Assembly (NCBI GenBank): GCA_041393395.1
Contig: JAWKKG010000004.1
Span: 248,001 to 312,000, forward strand
Reading direction: 5' to 3'
From: JAGQIB01 sp041393395
GTDB lineage: Bacteria > ARS69
Length of the DNA: 64,000 nucleotides
The position numbers were made by a program, and so were the translations under genes. The notes under the pieces are model-generated. The model was given only the letters and a program-made list of their open reading frames with translations, searched no databases and was not told the origin of the DNA. Shown here one piece after another: positions 16,127 through 25,525 of the stretch. Every line of letters begins with the position of its first letter. The first letter of the stretch is position 1.

Positions 16127-18283
16127 ATGTCTCGTCTCGGTCGGTCCGTCGCGCTCACCCTTGCCGTTTCCGCCTGGTCCGTCGGCCCCGCCGACGCCGC
16201 CTGGACCCAGCTGTCCGGGCCGCATCCGCCGGCCGCCGCTGCCTTCGGCACCCACGGATCTCTCGCGTTTCTCGGCACGAACGACGCGGACGCCGGCGAC
16301 GTATTCCGCTCCACGGACGACGGGCACACGTGGTCGAACGTCGGCATTCCGAACGGAGGCGTGACCGAGTTCCTGTCGGTCGGGAATGCTCTGCTGTTCG
16401 GGTCGTATCTCGCCGGCGTGTATCGTTCCACGGATGCCGGCGACACCTGGGCGCGCGCGGATGCGGGGCTTGCTCCTTTTGCAACACCGGCTGCGCTCGC
16501 CGCCGTGGATGGGCAGACCGCGCTCGCGGGAACGGACGATTTCTCGCTCGGGGCACTCTATCGGTCGACGGATACCGGCGCGACCTGGGCGCCGATCGAC
16601 GGCGCGCCGGCGGTCCGGTGCCGGGACCTGCTCGTGCTCGGCACCACCGTGTTGGCGGGGGGAGAGACGATCGGCGTCCTCCGCTCGACCGACGCGGGGC
16701 TCACCTGGGCGGAGTCGAACGGGGGACTGCCGGCCACGCGGCACGTCGATCGCTTCGTGCAACACGGTGCGTCGATCTTCGCTGCGATGCGGACGCCCTT
16801 CGCGGTCGCGGTCTCGCACTCGGAGGATGGTGGCGTCACGTGGAGTGCCGCGATGACGTCGGGACTTCCTTCCGCTTCGCAGGTGACCGCGTTCTTCGAG
16901 TCGGCGGGCGATCTCTGGCTCGGTACGTTCACGACGGCCGGCGAGTCCGGCCTCTATCGATCCACCGACGACGGCGCGACCTGGCAGCGGCGCACGGCCG
17001 CCTTGCCCACACCGGATCGCGTCCTCGGTGCCGGGGCCCTCGGCGGGGACCTCGTGGTCGGCACGATCGATGGCGCGTTCCGCTCTTCCGACCAGGGCGC
17101 GACGTGGGCCGCGAGCTGGCTGGGTGCCGCCGGGATCTGCGGCTCTCGCGCGGTTCTCGGTTCGGGACCGGCGCTGCTGACGGGGCTTCATCATTTCGGG
17201 ACCATCGGGCTCGGCATCCGTCGCACGACGGATTTCGGGATCACCTGGGCGCCGGCGACCGGAATCGCCGCGAGCACGACGGCACTCGACTTCCTCGACC
17301 TCGGGGACTCGATTCTGGCGGCGGCGTACGGGGTCGACCGGGGTGTGGTCCGATCGACCGACGGCGGATTGTCGTTCACCCCGTCCAGTGTCGGCCTGCC
17401 GACGAACCTCACCATGAAGTCCTTGCACGTGCACGAGGGCACCGTGTTCGCGAGCTCCTGGACGGACCTGTACCGTTCCACGGACGCGGGCACGAGCTGG
17501 ACGGTCGTGCCCGCCATGGCGAACGTCGAGCGTCTCGTCTCGCTCGGCAGCGACCTCTTTGCGGGCCGCTACGGAACGGGCGTGGTCCACTCGACGGACG
17601 GGGGAGTGACCTGGATCGCGGCGAACGACGGCCTGCCGCAGGGTGCGAGCACGTACGTGAACGACCTCGAGATCTTCGGCGGCACGATCTACGCGGCCAC
17701 GGCGGTGACGAGCGGCGTTTGGCGGTGGAACGGGGCCGCGTGGGAGAGTGCGGGACTCGCGGGCGCGTACGTGAACGAGCTCCTCGCGGTGGATGGCGCA
17801 CTCCTGGCCGGCACGGCTCTGGACGGCCTGCACGTGACGACCGACGGAGCGAACTGGACCGCTTTCGTGGACGGCTACGCCGGGGGCGAGGTCTGGGCGC
17901 TCGCGGTCGTGGAGGATCGCGTGGTGGCAGGAACCCGTGGGCACGGGCTCTGGTCGGTCCCCCGAGGCGACTTGCCTTCCTCGACGTCAGCCCCCGGGGG
18001 CGCCACGATCCGCGCGTTCGCCGTGGCACCGAGTCCGTTCCGCGCGATCACGCGCCTCGGGTTCTCCCTCGAGCGCCCGTCCTCGATCCGTCTGACCATC
18101 CACGACGTGCGGGGGCGCCTCGTGCGCGAGCTGCTGTCCGGCGTCCAGCCGTCGGGTTCGCTCGAGACGACCTGGCGTGGCGACGACTCGCGCGGTCGAT
18201 CGGTGCCCGCGGGCGTCTACTTTGCGCGACTGGAGATCGGTGGCACACCCGCGTCCACCCGTCGTCTCGTGAAGTTGCGCTGA
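16127..18283 (+). CDS. Secreted BNR/Asp-box beta-propeller protein with FlgD-like C-terminus
   Basis: About 718 residues. A signal peptide (SVALTLAVSAWSVGPADA) is followed by many Asp-box motifs (YRSTDAGDTWARA, YRSTDTGATWAPI, LRSTDAGLTWAES, YRSTDAGTSWTVV) spaced about 45 residues apart, indicating one or two WD/sortilin-like propellers. The last 85 residues are a FlgD-like tail (APSPFRAITRLGFSL, IHDVRGRLVREL, GVYFARLEIGG). The ATG at 16127 is preferred to the GTG at 16097 because GGAAGG lies seven bases upstream and the signal peptide then has normal length. A TATCAT hexamer at 16071-16076 is a possible -10. It shares architecture with the protein at 889-3189. Confidence 0.85.
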   Translation: MSRLGRSVALTLAVSAWSVGPADAAWTQLSGPHPPAAAAFGTHGSLAFLGTNDADAGDVFRSTDDGHTWSNVGIPNGGVTEFLSVGNALLFGSYLAGVYRSTDAGDTWARADAGLAPFATPAALAAVDGQTALAGTDDFSLGALYRSTDTGATWAPIDGAPAVRCRDLLVLGTTVLAGGETIGVLRSTDAGLTWAESNGGLPATRHVDRFVQHGASIFAAMRTPFAVAVSHSEDGGVTWSAAMTSGLPSASQVTAFFESAGDLWLGTFTTAGESGLYRSTDDGATWQRRTAALPTPDRVLGAGALGGDLVVGTIDGAFRSSDQGATWAASWLGAAGICGSRAVLGSGPALLTGLHHFGTIGLGIRRTTDFGITWAPATGIAASTTALDFLDLGDSILAAAYGVDRGVVRSTDGGLSFTPSSVGLPTNLTMKSLHVHEGTVFASSWTDLYRSTDAGTSWTVVPAMANVERLVSLGSDLFAGRYGTGVVHSTDGGVTWIAANDGLPQGASTYVNDLEIFGGTIYAATAVTSGVWRWNGAAWESAGLAGAYVNELLAVDGALLAGTALDGLHVTTDGANWTAFVDGYAGGEVWALAVVEDRVVAGTRGHGLWSVPRGDLPSSTSAPGGATIRAFAVAPSPFRAITRLGFSLERPSSIRLTIHDVRGRLVRELLSGVQPSGSLETTWRGDDSRGRSVPAGVYFARLEIGGTPASTRRLVKLR

Positions 18284-18292
18284 CAAGGAAAA

Positions 18293-18319
18293 GCGCCCGG
18301 ATCCAGCGGACCCGGGCGC
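18293..18319. terminator. Bidirectional terminator
   Basis: An 8-bp stem GCGCCCGG (18293-18300) pairs with 18312-18319 around an 11-base loop, between two convergent genes. It begins ten bases after the stop of the propeller gene. Confidence 0.65.
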
Positions 18320-18344
18320 CTCCGTCGTTCGTCAGCTCCGCGGG

Positions 18345-18977
18345 CTAGCGGTAGGCGTTCTTGACCTCGCCCCAGCTCGAAGCGTCCACCGACGTCGCAT
18401 CCTCGACGTTGAAGGAACCGTCGGAGATGAGGAGCGTGGTGCCGCTGGTCGGATCGGTCGCCAGGCCGGAGAACGTTCCCACGACGTTCGTCGGGGTCAC
18501 GACGTCGAACGTCACGGCGCCGCTGGTCGCGCTGTACTTGCCCGCCGCGACCGCGCCCACGAGCTCCAGCATCCAGTTGACGCCGCAGATGTCCGTGGGG
18601 GCCGTGTAGCCGACCGCGTCGTCGACGAACACGAAGAACGTGTTCACGCCGTCGAACACGAACGTGCCGGCGCCGGGAGCGGTCGCACCGCGCACGACGA
18701 TCGCGCCCACGTCCGTGAAGTTCGAGCCGTCGGTCACGGCGCCCAGGACGACGAGGTACTCCAGGCCGTCGAGCGAGAACGTCGCCGAAGCCGAGCCTTC
18801 GTTGGCGGGATCCAGGACGATGTCACCGTCCGACACGAACGAGCCGGCGATCGACCCGCCCCCGGTCTGGGCGTATCCGAACTGGAGGTTTCCACCGTTG
18901 ATCTGGGTGTCCGTGCACGCGAATGCGGGTGCCGCCGCGAGCACGAAGGCGAAGAGTCCGGTAGCAGTAGCTTTCAT
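18345..18977 (-). CDS. Secreted protein with C-terminal SWG motif
   Basis: A 210-residue protein with a signal peptide (LFAFVLAAAPAFA, cleavage before CTDT). The mature part is Gly/Ala-rich beta structure (GSIAGSFVSDGDIVL, ATFSLDGLEYLVVLGAV, GTFVFDGVNTFFVFVDD) with two Cys residues that could form a disulphide. It ends SVDASSWGEVKNAYR, matching the tails of the genes at 13169 and 15223. AGGAG lies eight bases before the ATG. No family is recognised. The conserved tail suggests a sorting, anchoring or partner-binding signal shared by otherwise unrelated secreted proteins. Confidence 0.75.
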   Translation of the reverse strand: MKATATGLFAFVLAAAPAFACTDTQINGGNLQFGYAQTGGGSIAGSFVSDGDIVLDPANEGSASATFSLDGLEYLVVLGAVTDGSNFTDVGAIVVRGATAPGAGTFVFDGVNTFFVFVDDAVGYTAPTDICGVNWMLELVGAVAAGKYSATSGAVTFDVVTPTNVVGTFSGLATDPTSGTTLLISDGSFNVEDATSVDASSWGEVKNAYR

Positions 18978-19352
18978 GCGGGGGCTCCTAGCTGGTTGTC
19001 TGGATCAGGGAGAGTTGCTACCCCGGGGGGTTCGGGAAGGTTATCACAAGCGCACCCCGAGCGAGTGCGGCCGAATCGCGCCCTGCGTTCGGAACTGGTG
19101 ATGTTTCGTCGATCCTTGCGTCCATTGACAGCGAAGTGGCGGTGGGGAGGCCGACTCGGTTGTGGGGTCCGGGGAGGTGGGCCCTGTGGTTTGAAGCTCC
19201 CGGAGAGCGATCTGGTCACTTTCCGAGGGGCAAGGGCGGTCGGTCGTGTCGACGGGCATTCTCGTGGCGCCCGGCCGTGGGATCCGCTAGCCGCCGGCGG
19301 GTCGGCAGGATCCTCCCGTCGACTTTCGGGCACAAGCAGGAGAAGGGAACCG
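18978..19352 (+). other. Divergent intergenic region
   Basis: This 375-base gap lies between two divergent secreted-protein genes. It holds the two ribosome-binding sites (AGGAG for the minus gene; AGGAGAAGGG for the plus gene). I see no convincing promoter hexamers or hairpin and no gene. Confidence 0.4.
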
Positions 19353-19607
19353 ATGAAGAGCACCGGGAATCGTCGCGTTCTGATCGCTCTCGTGTTTTTC
19401 GCCTTGCTCGCCGCAACGCTGATCCTCGTGGGACCCGCAGAAGAGGCGGTGGCCGCCTCGAACTGCACGTACTACAGCAACGCCAGCCACAACACGGTGG
19501 TGGGGCAGTTCGGATACGACTGCTGCAACAACCGTGTCGCGTGGGGCGTCAAGACCGCCTACAAGACGTGCGGGGGCTGCTTCCCCTGCTTCCCGCCGCC
19601 GCGGTAG
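19353..19607 (+). CDS. Small secreted Cys-rich peptide (DUF6289-like)
   Basis: An 84-residue protein. Residues 9-33 form a signal peptide or anchor (VLIALVFFALLAATLILVG). The mature part has six Cys in about 50 residues, with CTYYSNASHNTVVGQFGYDC, then CNNRVAWGVKTAYKTCGG and a Pro-rich end (CFPCFPPPR). The YYS-A-HNTVVG core resembles the DUF6289 family of tiny secreted proteins; that match is from memory and uncertain. AWGVKTAYK is also close to the SWG-motif tails of nearby secreted proteins. The ATG at 19353 follows AGGAGAAGGG at a good distance, although the frame is open upstream. It is followed by a strong terminator, so it is a single-gene unit. Confidence 0.7.
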   Translation: MKSTGNRRVLIALVFFALLAATLILVGPAEEAVAASNCTYYSNASHNTVVGQFGYDCCNNRVAWGVKTAYKTCGGCFPCFPPPR

Positions 19608-19636
19608 GCCCACGAGTCGAAGCTGGTTTCGAGGGC

Positions 19637-19661
19637 GGGGCGCCCCCTCCGGGGGCGCCCC
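19637..19661 (+). terminator. Terminator of the small-peptide gene
   Basis: A perfect 11-bp stem GGGGCGCCCCC (19637-19647) pairs with 19651-19661 around a three-base loop, 30 bases after the stop. Confidence 0.85.
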
Positions 19662-19698
19662 GGTTCCGTGTTAACCTCCTGCTCGGGAGGGAAACGCG

Positions 19699-19971
19699 AT
19701 GTGCCGGAACATCCGACCGCTGTTCAATTTCGATCCGCCCGCGACGGACGACGAGATCCAGGCCGCGGCGCTCCAGTTCGTGCGCAAGGTGAGCGGCTTC
19801 ACGAAGCCGTCCCTGGCGAATGCCGAGGCCTTTGACCGGGCGACGTCCCGCGTGGCCCAGGTCGTTCACGAGTTCCTGGACGAGCTCGTGACGGCGGCAC
19901 CGCCGAAGGACCGGGAAGTCGAGGCGACACGGGCGAAGGAGCGCTCGGCGCGACGTTTCGGGGGAGCCTGA
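19699..19971 (+). CDS. DUF2277 family protein
   Basis: A 90-residue protein matching the DUF2277 pattern from end to end: MCRNIRPLFNFDPPATDDEI, then AALQFVRKVSGF, PPKDREVEA and the closing RFGGA. The family is small, cytosolic and of unknown function, and usually occurs as a single domain, as here. It has a GGGAGGG ribosome-binding site. The length and start agree with the family, whose members also begin MCRNI. Confidence 0.92.
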   Translation: MCRNIRPLFNFDPPATDDEIQAAALQFVRKVSGFTKPSLANAEAFDRATSRVAQVVHEFLDELVTAAPPKDREVEATRAKERSARRFGGA

Positions 19972-20013
19972 GCTCTCGAAGTGGACTCGCGGCGAGTCTC
20001 GCTCACGGGCCCA

Positions 20014-20043
20014 TTGCGTGCCCTCGTCGCCGGCCGCTACCAT
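20014..20043 (+). promoter_or_regulatory. Candidate promoter, leaderless spacing
   Basis: TTGCGT (20014-20019), an 18-base spacer, TACCAT (20038-20043), then six bases to the ATG at 20050. There is no ribosome-binding site before that ATG, which fits a leaderless message. Confidence 0.5.
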
Positions 20044-20049
20044 GCTCCC

Positions 20050-21480
20050 ATGGAGATCCACGGACGGCACCGGGCATCGCGCCACAGCCTCCTCGCGCGA
20101 GGGACTCTGGCGTTCGTGCTGGCGGCGATGGGCGCAATCGGATGCGGGGAGACGCCGCGGGGTGACGGCGGATCGGCACCGTCCGAGGTCGCGCTGGATC
20201 CCGAGGTCGAGAAGCTCCTCCACGACCTCCGCGACCGCGCCGACGCGAACCCGCGGGACGCGAACGCCGCCGGTCAGCTCGGACTCGCCTACGATGCGAA
20301 CTCCTTGCCCGGGGCCGCGCTCGACGCGTACGAGACGGCCGCCGCCCTCAACCCCGGGGATCCGCGCTGGCCGTATCACGTCGCGCGCCTGCGGGCCGCG
20401 GAAGGGGACCTGGAGGGCGCCCTGGCCGCGCTCGAGATCACGCTTCGCCTGCAGCCCGACTACGCACCCGCGCACTGGCGGCACGGTCGCTGGGCGTTCG
20501 ATCTTGGCCGTCTGGACGAGGCCGAACAGGCGTTCCGTGTTTGCGAGAAGCTCGAGCCGGATGCGCCCTACGCGCCGATCGAGCTCGCCCGCATCGACCT
20601 CCAGCGCGGGGAACCCGAGGCGGCCATCGAGCGACTCGAGCCCGTCGTGCGGCGCGACCCCGAGGACACGCTGGCGTACCACGTGCTGGCGGCCGCCTAC
20701 CGGCAGGCCGGCGACGTCGACGCGGCTCGCGAGGCGCTGACCCACACCGATGCTCCGAAACGCACCGACCGCCCCGACCCCTGGCGTGACGAGGGCGCCC
20801 GCTATCGGGTGGGGTTCGCCGCCGAGCTCGAGCGAGGAATCGCGCTGCTGGGAGAAGGGAAGCTGCAGCCGGGCATCGAGATCCTCGAGCGGCTCCGCAC
20901 CGGTCATCCGAACGACGTCTCGCTGCTCTCGAATCTCGGCACTGCCTACTGTGCGGCGGGTCGGCTCGGTCCCGGCCGGACGGTACTCGAGCAGGCGCTG
21001 CGCGCCCGTCCCGGCCATCTCCCTTCGCTGCTGGGATTGATGGAAGCGCTCCGTCTGTCCGGAGATTCCGCGGGAGCGCTCGCGCTCGCGGACCGCGCGG
21101 TCGAGATCCACGCCACGAGTGGTGAGGCGCATCGCCAGCGCGCGATCCTGCTGCAACGTGCCGGGCGACGCGACGAGGCGATCGAGGAGTTCGACCGCGC
21201 GGTGCGACTCGGCCGGCGCGACGCGACGTCGCTTCTCGCGAGCGGACGCCTGAAGGGCGAGGCCGGACGCTGGGCCGAGGCGGCGAGCGATCTGCACCTC
21301 GCGCTCGAAGTCGACCCCACGCTCGACCGCGCGCGCCTCGAGCTCGCGCGCTCTCTCGCCGAGTCCGGCGATGCGCCCGGCGCGAAGCGAGAGCTCGCGG
21401 CCGTGGCCGGCACCCTCGGCGATCATCCCGAGTGGCAACGGGTGAAACGTCTCTTGGACGAGAAGGAGAGCGCACGGTGA
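20050..21480 (+). CDS. TPR lipoprotein
   Basis: A 476-residue lipoprotein. The signal sequence ends in a lipobox (AIGC, Cys32). From about residue 55 to the end it is almost entirely tetratricopeptide repeats (ANPRDANAAGQLGLAYDANS, ALAALEITLRLQPDYAPAHW, and AIEEFDRAVRLGRRDATSLL), about ten units. It probably scaffolds protein complexes at a membrane. The ATG at 20050 is chosen because the longer frame starting at 19981 would put charged residues before the signal sequence. The stop overlaps the start of the CRTAC1-like lipoprotein gene by four bases (GTGA), so the TPR and ASPIC/UnbV proteins are made together. The single gene at 3277-5829 fuses the same two modules. Confidence 0.85.
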   Translation: MEIHGRHRASRHSLLARGTLAFVLAAMGAIGCGETPRGDGGSAPSEVALDPEVEKLLHDLRDRADANPRDANAAGQLGLAYDANSLPGAALDAYETAAALNPGDPRWPYHVARLRAAEGDLEGALAALEITLRLQPDYAPAHWRHGRWAFDLGRLDEAEQAFRVCEKLEPDAPYAPIELARIDLQRGEPEAAIERLEPVVRRDPEDTLAYHVLAAAYRQAGDVDAAREALTHTDAPKRTDRPDPWRDEGARYRVGFAAELERGIALLGEGKLQPGIEILERLRTGHPNDVSLLSNLGTAYCAAGRLGPGRTVLEQALRARPGHLPSLLGLMEALRLSGDSAGALALADRAVEIHATSGEAHRQRAILLQRAGRRDEAIEEFDRAVRLGRRDATSLLASGRLKGEAGRWAEAASDLHLALEVDPTLDRARLELARSLAESGDAPGAKRELAAVAGTLGDHPEWQRVKRLLDEKESAR

Positions 21481-23237
21481 ATCGACGCCCGTCGGGGGGC
21501 ATGGCGCCCGTCCCACGGATCGACTGGGCGATCGTGATCGCGCTCGGCGCGGTCGTCGTATCGTCGTGTCGCGAGACGGATCGCACGCCGCCCGCGCCTT
21601 CGCCCACGATGCGCGCCACGACCGGGCCGGCAACCTCGCCCGCGGCCGGCGCTGCGGTCTGGTTCGAGGACCGCGCCGCGAGCTCGGGGATCGACTTCGT
21701 GTGCGAGTCCGGCCACGAGAGCGCGTTCCTGTTTCCGGAGATCATCCTCGGCGGCTGCGCGCTGTTCGACCTCGAGGGCGACGGCGACGCCGACGTGTAC
21801 CTCGTGCAGGGCGGACGCAACCTGCGTCGCCCCGTGTCGGCCGACACGCCCGGCAACCGCCTCTACCGGAACGACGGCGACTTCCGTTTCGCGGACGTCA
21901 CGGAGGGCAGCGGCGCCTCCGATGCCGGCTACGGGGTCGGCGTGGCGGTCGGGGACTACGACGACGACGGGGATTCGGATCTGTACGTGACCAACGTCGG
22001 CGCGAACGTCCTGCTGCGAAACGACGGCGACGGGAGTTTCACGGACGTGACCGCCGTGTCCCGCACCGGACATCCCGGCTGGGGAACGAGCGCTTCCTTC
22101 CTGGACTACGACGCCGACGGGGATCTCGATCTGTTCGTGGTGAACTACGTGCAGTGGGCGGTCGAGGGCGAGTTCGATTGCCGGAACGCGTTCGGCGCGC
22201 TCGACTACTGCCTGCCCACGAACTACGGCGCGCCGGAGCCGGACGTCCTGTACCGCAACGAGGGCGACGGGACGTTCACGGACGTCAGCGAGTTCGCGGG
22301 GTTGCACACCGCCACCGGCAACGGACTCGGCATCGCGTGCGCGGATTTCGACGGCGACGGCCGGGTGGACGTGTTCGTCGCGAACGACACGATGCTCGAT
22401 CAGCTCTGGATCAACCGGGGAGACGGTCGCTTCGAGGACGAGGGTTTGCTCCGCGGCTGCGCGCTGGACGAGAACGGGCGGGCCAAGGCGGGGATGGGCG
22501 TGGCCGTCGCGGACCTGGACGGCGACCTCGATCGCGACCTGCTGGTCGTGAATCTGGAGGGCGAGACGGATTCCTTCTACCAGAACGACGACGGCTTCTT
22601 CTCGGATCGGAGCGCCGCGCACGGACTCGCGGGCGCATCCCGGGGTTTCACTCGGTTCGGCGTGGGATTCATGGACTTCGACAACGACGGCTTCCTCGAT
22701 CTGTACCAGGCGAACGGTCGGGTCCAGCTCTCGCCGGAGCCCGTGACCGCCGATGGCTACGCCGAGTCGAACCTCGTCCAGCGAGGTCTCCGCTCCGGCG
22801 GTTTCGAGACCGTCACGCCGATCGGCGGCACCGTCACCCCGCTCGTCGCAACGTCCCGGGCGGCGGCGTTCGCGGATCTGGACGGCGACGGGGGAGTGGA
22901 CGTCGTGGTGGCGAACCGGGACGCGCCTCCCCACGTGCTCCGGAACGTGGTGGCGGGACGCGGACACTGGATCGGATTCCGCGTGCGCGAGCGCAGCGGG
23001 CGCGACGCGCTCGGATCGATCGTCACCGCCGACGTCGCGGGGAGGACGATCTCCCGCGACGTGGTCTCGGGGTTCAGCTACGCGGCCGCGAGCGACCCCG
23101 TGGTGCACCTCGGTCTCGGCGCGAACGATCGCGTCGAGAACGTCATCGTCCGCTGGGTGGATGGCGTCGAGGAGAAGTTCGGGGACTTCGCAGCCGGATC
23201 GGTCGTGGTGCTGGATCGCGGCGCGGGCCGCTCCTGA
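21477..23237 (+). CDS. ASPIC/UnbV and FG-GAP lipoprotein (CRTAC1-like)
   Basis: A 586-residue lipoprotein. It starts at GTG in a GTGA overlap with the TPR gene and has a lipobox VSSC (Cys31). FG-GAP/VCBS repeats fill about residues 50-470 (FDLEGDGDADVYLVQGG, DYDDDGDSDLYVTNVG, DFDGDGRVDVFVAND, DFDNDGFLDLYQANG), each with a calcium-binding D-x-D-x-D-G loop. The ASPIC/UnbV domain closes the protein (IVTADVAGRTISRDVVSGF, VHLGLGANDRVENVIVRW). The AAGGAGAG ribosome-binding site supports the GTG. The paired TPR lipoprotein suggests a joint surface complex. The substrate or ligand is unknown. Confidence 0.88.
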   Translation: MNRRPSGGMAPVPRIDWAIVIALGAVVVSSCRETDRTPPAPSPTMRATTGPATSPAAGAAVWFEDRAASSGIDFVCESGHESAFLFPEIILGGCALFDLEGDGDADVYLVQGGRNLRRPVSADTPGNRLYRNDGDFRFADVTEGSGASDAGYGVGVAVGDYDDDGDSDLYVTNVGANVLLRNDGDGSFTDVTAVSRTGHPGWGTSASFLDYDADGDLDLFVVNYVQWAVEGEFDCRNAFGALDYCLPTNYGAPEPDVLYRNEGDGTFTDVSEFAGLHTATGNGLGIACADFDGDGRVDVFVANDTMLDQLWINRGDGRFEDEGLLRGCALDENGRAKAGMGVAVADLDGDLDRDLLVVNLEGETDSFYQNDDGFFSDRSAAHGLAGASRGFTRFGVGFMDFDNDGFLDLYQANGRVQLSPEPVTADGYAESNLVQRGLRSGGFETVTPIGGTVTPLVATSRAAAFADLDGDGGVDVVVANRDAPPHVLRNVVAGRGHWIGFRVRERSGRDALGSIVTADVAGRTISRDVVSGFSYAAASDPVVHLGLGANDRVENVIVRWVDGVEEKFGDFAAGSVVVLDRGAGRS

Positions 23238-23253
23238 CGCCTCGCCGCGTCAG
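23234..23253. terminator. Hairpin spanning both stop codons of convergent genes
   Basis: CTGACGC (23234-23240) pairs with GCGTCAG (23247-23253) around a six-base loop. The left arm contains the plus-strand TGA and the right arm contains the minus-strand stop of the SDR gene. Confidence 0.55.
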
Positions 23254-23951
23254 TCGGGATTCGTCGCGAAGACCGTGAGCTCGGTGGTGAACCCGCGGTC
23301 CTCCATCGCCAGCATCCCGCAGATCGCGTGGGCGATATCCTCGGAGCGGAGCTTGCGCTCGCTCAGTTTCTGCACGCGACCACCGGCCGCCGCGAAATCC
23401 GTCTGCACCTCGCTCGGATTCACCTGCATGACGCGGATGTCGTGCTGGCGGAGCTCCGCGCGCCAGCACTGCGTCATGCCGCCGAGAGCGAACTTGCTCG
23501 CCACATAGGCGGTGCCGCCCGCGAATCCCCGGGAGCCCGCGGTAGAGGAAACGTTGACGATGTTCCCCCCGCCGCGCGTCACGAAGTGGCGCGACGACTC
23601 CCGCGCCATCAGCATCGCTCCGATCACGTTCGTCTCGAGGACCGCGAGAAAGTCCTCGACCCGCAGGTCGTCGAGTTTCGCGAAGCGTCCCCAGCCCGCG
23701 TTGTTGATCAGGGTGTCGAACTCGCCGAACTCCCGGATCGTCTCCGCCACGAGGCGTCGCGCGTCGTCTTCCTTGCCGACGTCGCCGGTGAGCGGGAGCG
23801 CGCCGATCTCCTTCGCGGCGGCCGTCACGACGTCGCCGCGCCGGCCGCAGATCGCGACCTGGGCGCCGTGGTCGCGCAGCATCCGCGCCGTGGCGAGACC
23901 GATGCCGGCACTACCGCCGGTGACGAGGACCTTCGCGTTCTCGAGCTTCAT
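23250..23951 (-). CDS. Short-chain dehydrogenase/reductase
   Basis: A 233-residue classical SDR. The dinucleotide-binding motif TGGSAGIG is at 11-18, NNAG at 83-86, Asn108, catalytic Ser135/136 (NVSSTAG), Tyr149 and Lys153 (YVASK). Arg37/Arg38 after the second strand (CGRRGD) favour NADP(H). The substrate is unknown. It begins four bases after the stop of the PARP-type zinc-finger gene and is the last gene of a three-gene operon with a cystathionine beta-synthase-like enzyme. Confidence 0.92.
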   Translation of the reverse strand: MKLENAKVLVTGGSAGIGLATARMLRDHGAQVAICGRRGDVVTAAAKEIGALPLTGDVGKEDDARRLVAETIREFGEFDTLINNAGWGRFAKLDDLRVEDFLAVLETNVIGAMLMARESSRHFVTRGGGNIVNVSSTAGSRGFAGGTAYVASKFALGGMTQCWRAELRQHDIRVMQVNPSEVQTDFAAAGGRVQKLSERKLRSEDIAHAICGMLAMEDRGFTTELTVFATNPD

Positions 23952-23955
23952 GGCG

Positions 23956-24489
23956 TCACTCCGCAGGAGGGGAGGCGAGGGCGAGCCGCAGCTCGGCTGA
24001 ATCCGCCTCCGTCAGTTCGGTGAAGTGCCGCGCTCGGTCGACGACGTCGGCCGTGCCGAGATACTCCGCGGCGCAGTGGGCGTGGATCGCGCCGGCCGGT
24101 TCGAACCGCGCGTCCTGGAAGAACTGGAGCTTGATGCGCCAGGCGTCCTTGGGGATCGGCTCCCGGCACGCGCGGCATTTCGCCCGGCCGGACGGGGACC
24201 GCTCGGCGCCGCACACGCGCGGCAGGCGGCGATGCTCCATTCCCACGACCGCGATCGACTCCAGTCGCTCGCGATCGGGCAGGGGTTCGATGAGGGAGGG
24301 AAGCGCCTCCCGAAACGGTTCCGGGCGAGCGAGCGCTCCGCATTCGGGATGGAACCAAAGGGTCATCTCGCCTTCCGCGTACGGATTCGGCTGTCGCTCG
24401 CCGAAGCGCAACTCGCCCTTCGCGATCGTACGGCCGCAGGCGCGACACTTGGCCCGGCCGGACGGCGCGATCTCGAACCCGTGCGGCAC
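23956..24489 (-). CDS. Protein with two PARP-type zinc fingers and no catalytic domain
   Basis: A 177-residue protein made of two related PARP-type fingers. Finger 1 has Cys15, Cys18, His47 and Cys50; finger 2 has Cys105, Cys108, His136 and Cys139, giving C-x2-C-x27/28-H-x2-C. Each finger starts with the PSGRAKCRAC motif and has a basic start and an aromatic centre, as in the DNA-nick-sensing fingers of eukaryotic PARP-1 and DNA ligase III. No ADP-ribosyltransferase, ligase or BRCT domain is present. It starts at GTG three bases after the cystathionine beta-synthase-like gene. A role in binding DNA ends is inferred from the family only; its neighbours are metabolic. Confidence 0.85.
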   Translation of the reverse strand: MPHGFEIAPSGRAKCRACGRTIAKGELRFGERQPNPYAEGEMTLWFHPECGALARPEPFREALPSLIEPLPDRERLESIAVVGMEHRRLPRVCGAERSPSGRAKCRACREPIPKDAWRIKLQFFQDARFEPAGAIHAHCAAEYLGTADVVDRARHFTELTEADSAELRLALASPPAE

Positions 24490-24492
24490 GGC

Positions 24493-25446
<954 letters not shown>

Positions 25447-25525
25447 GGGGCCTCTCGGTCCGGTGACGGAAACGGGGATCGAAAGGCGAAGGGTAGCAGG
25501 CGCGGCGCAGTTCCGGAAGGGAGGG

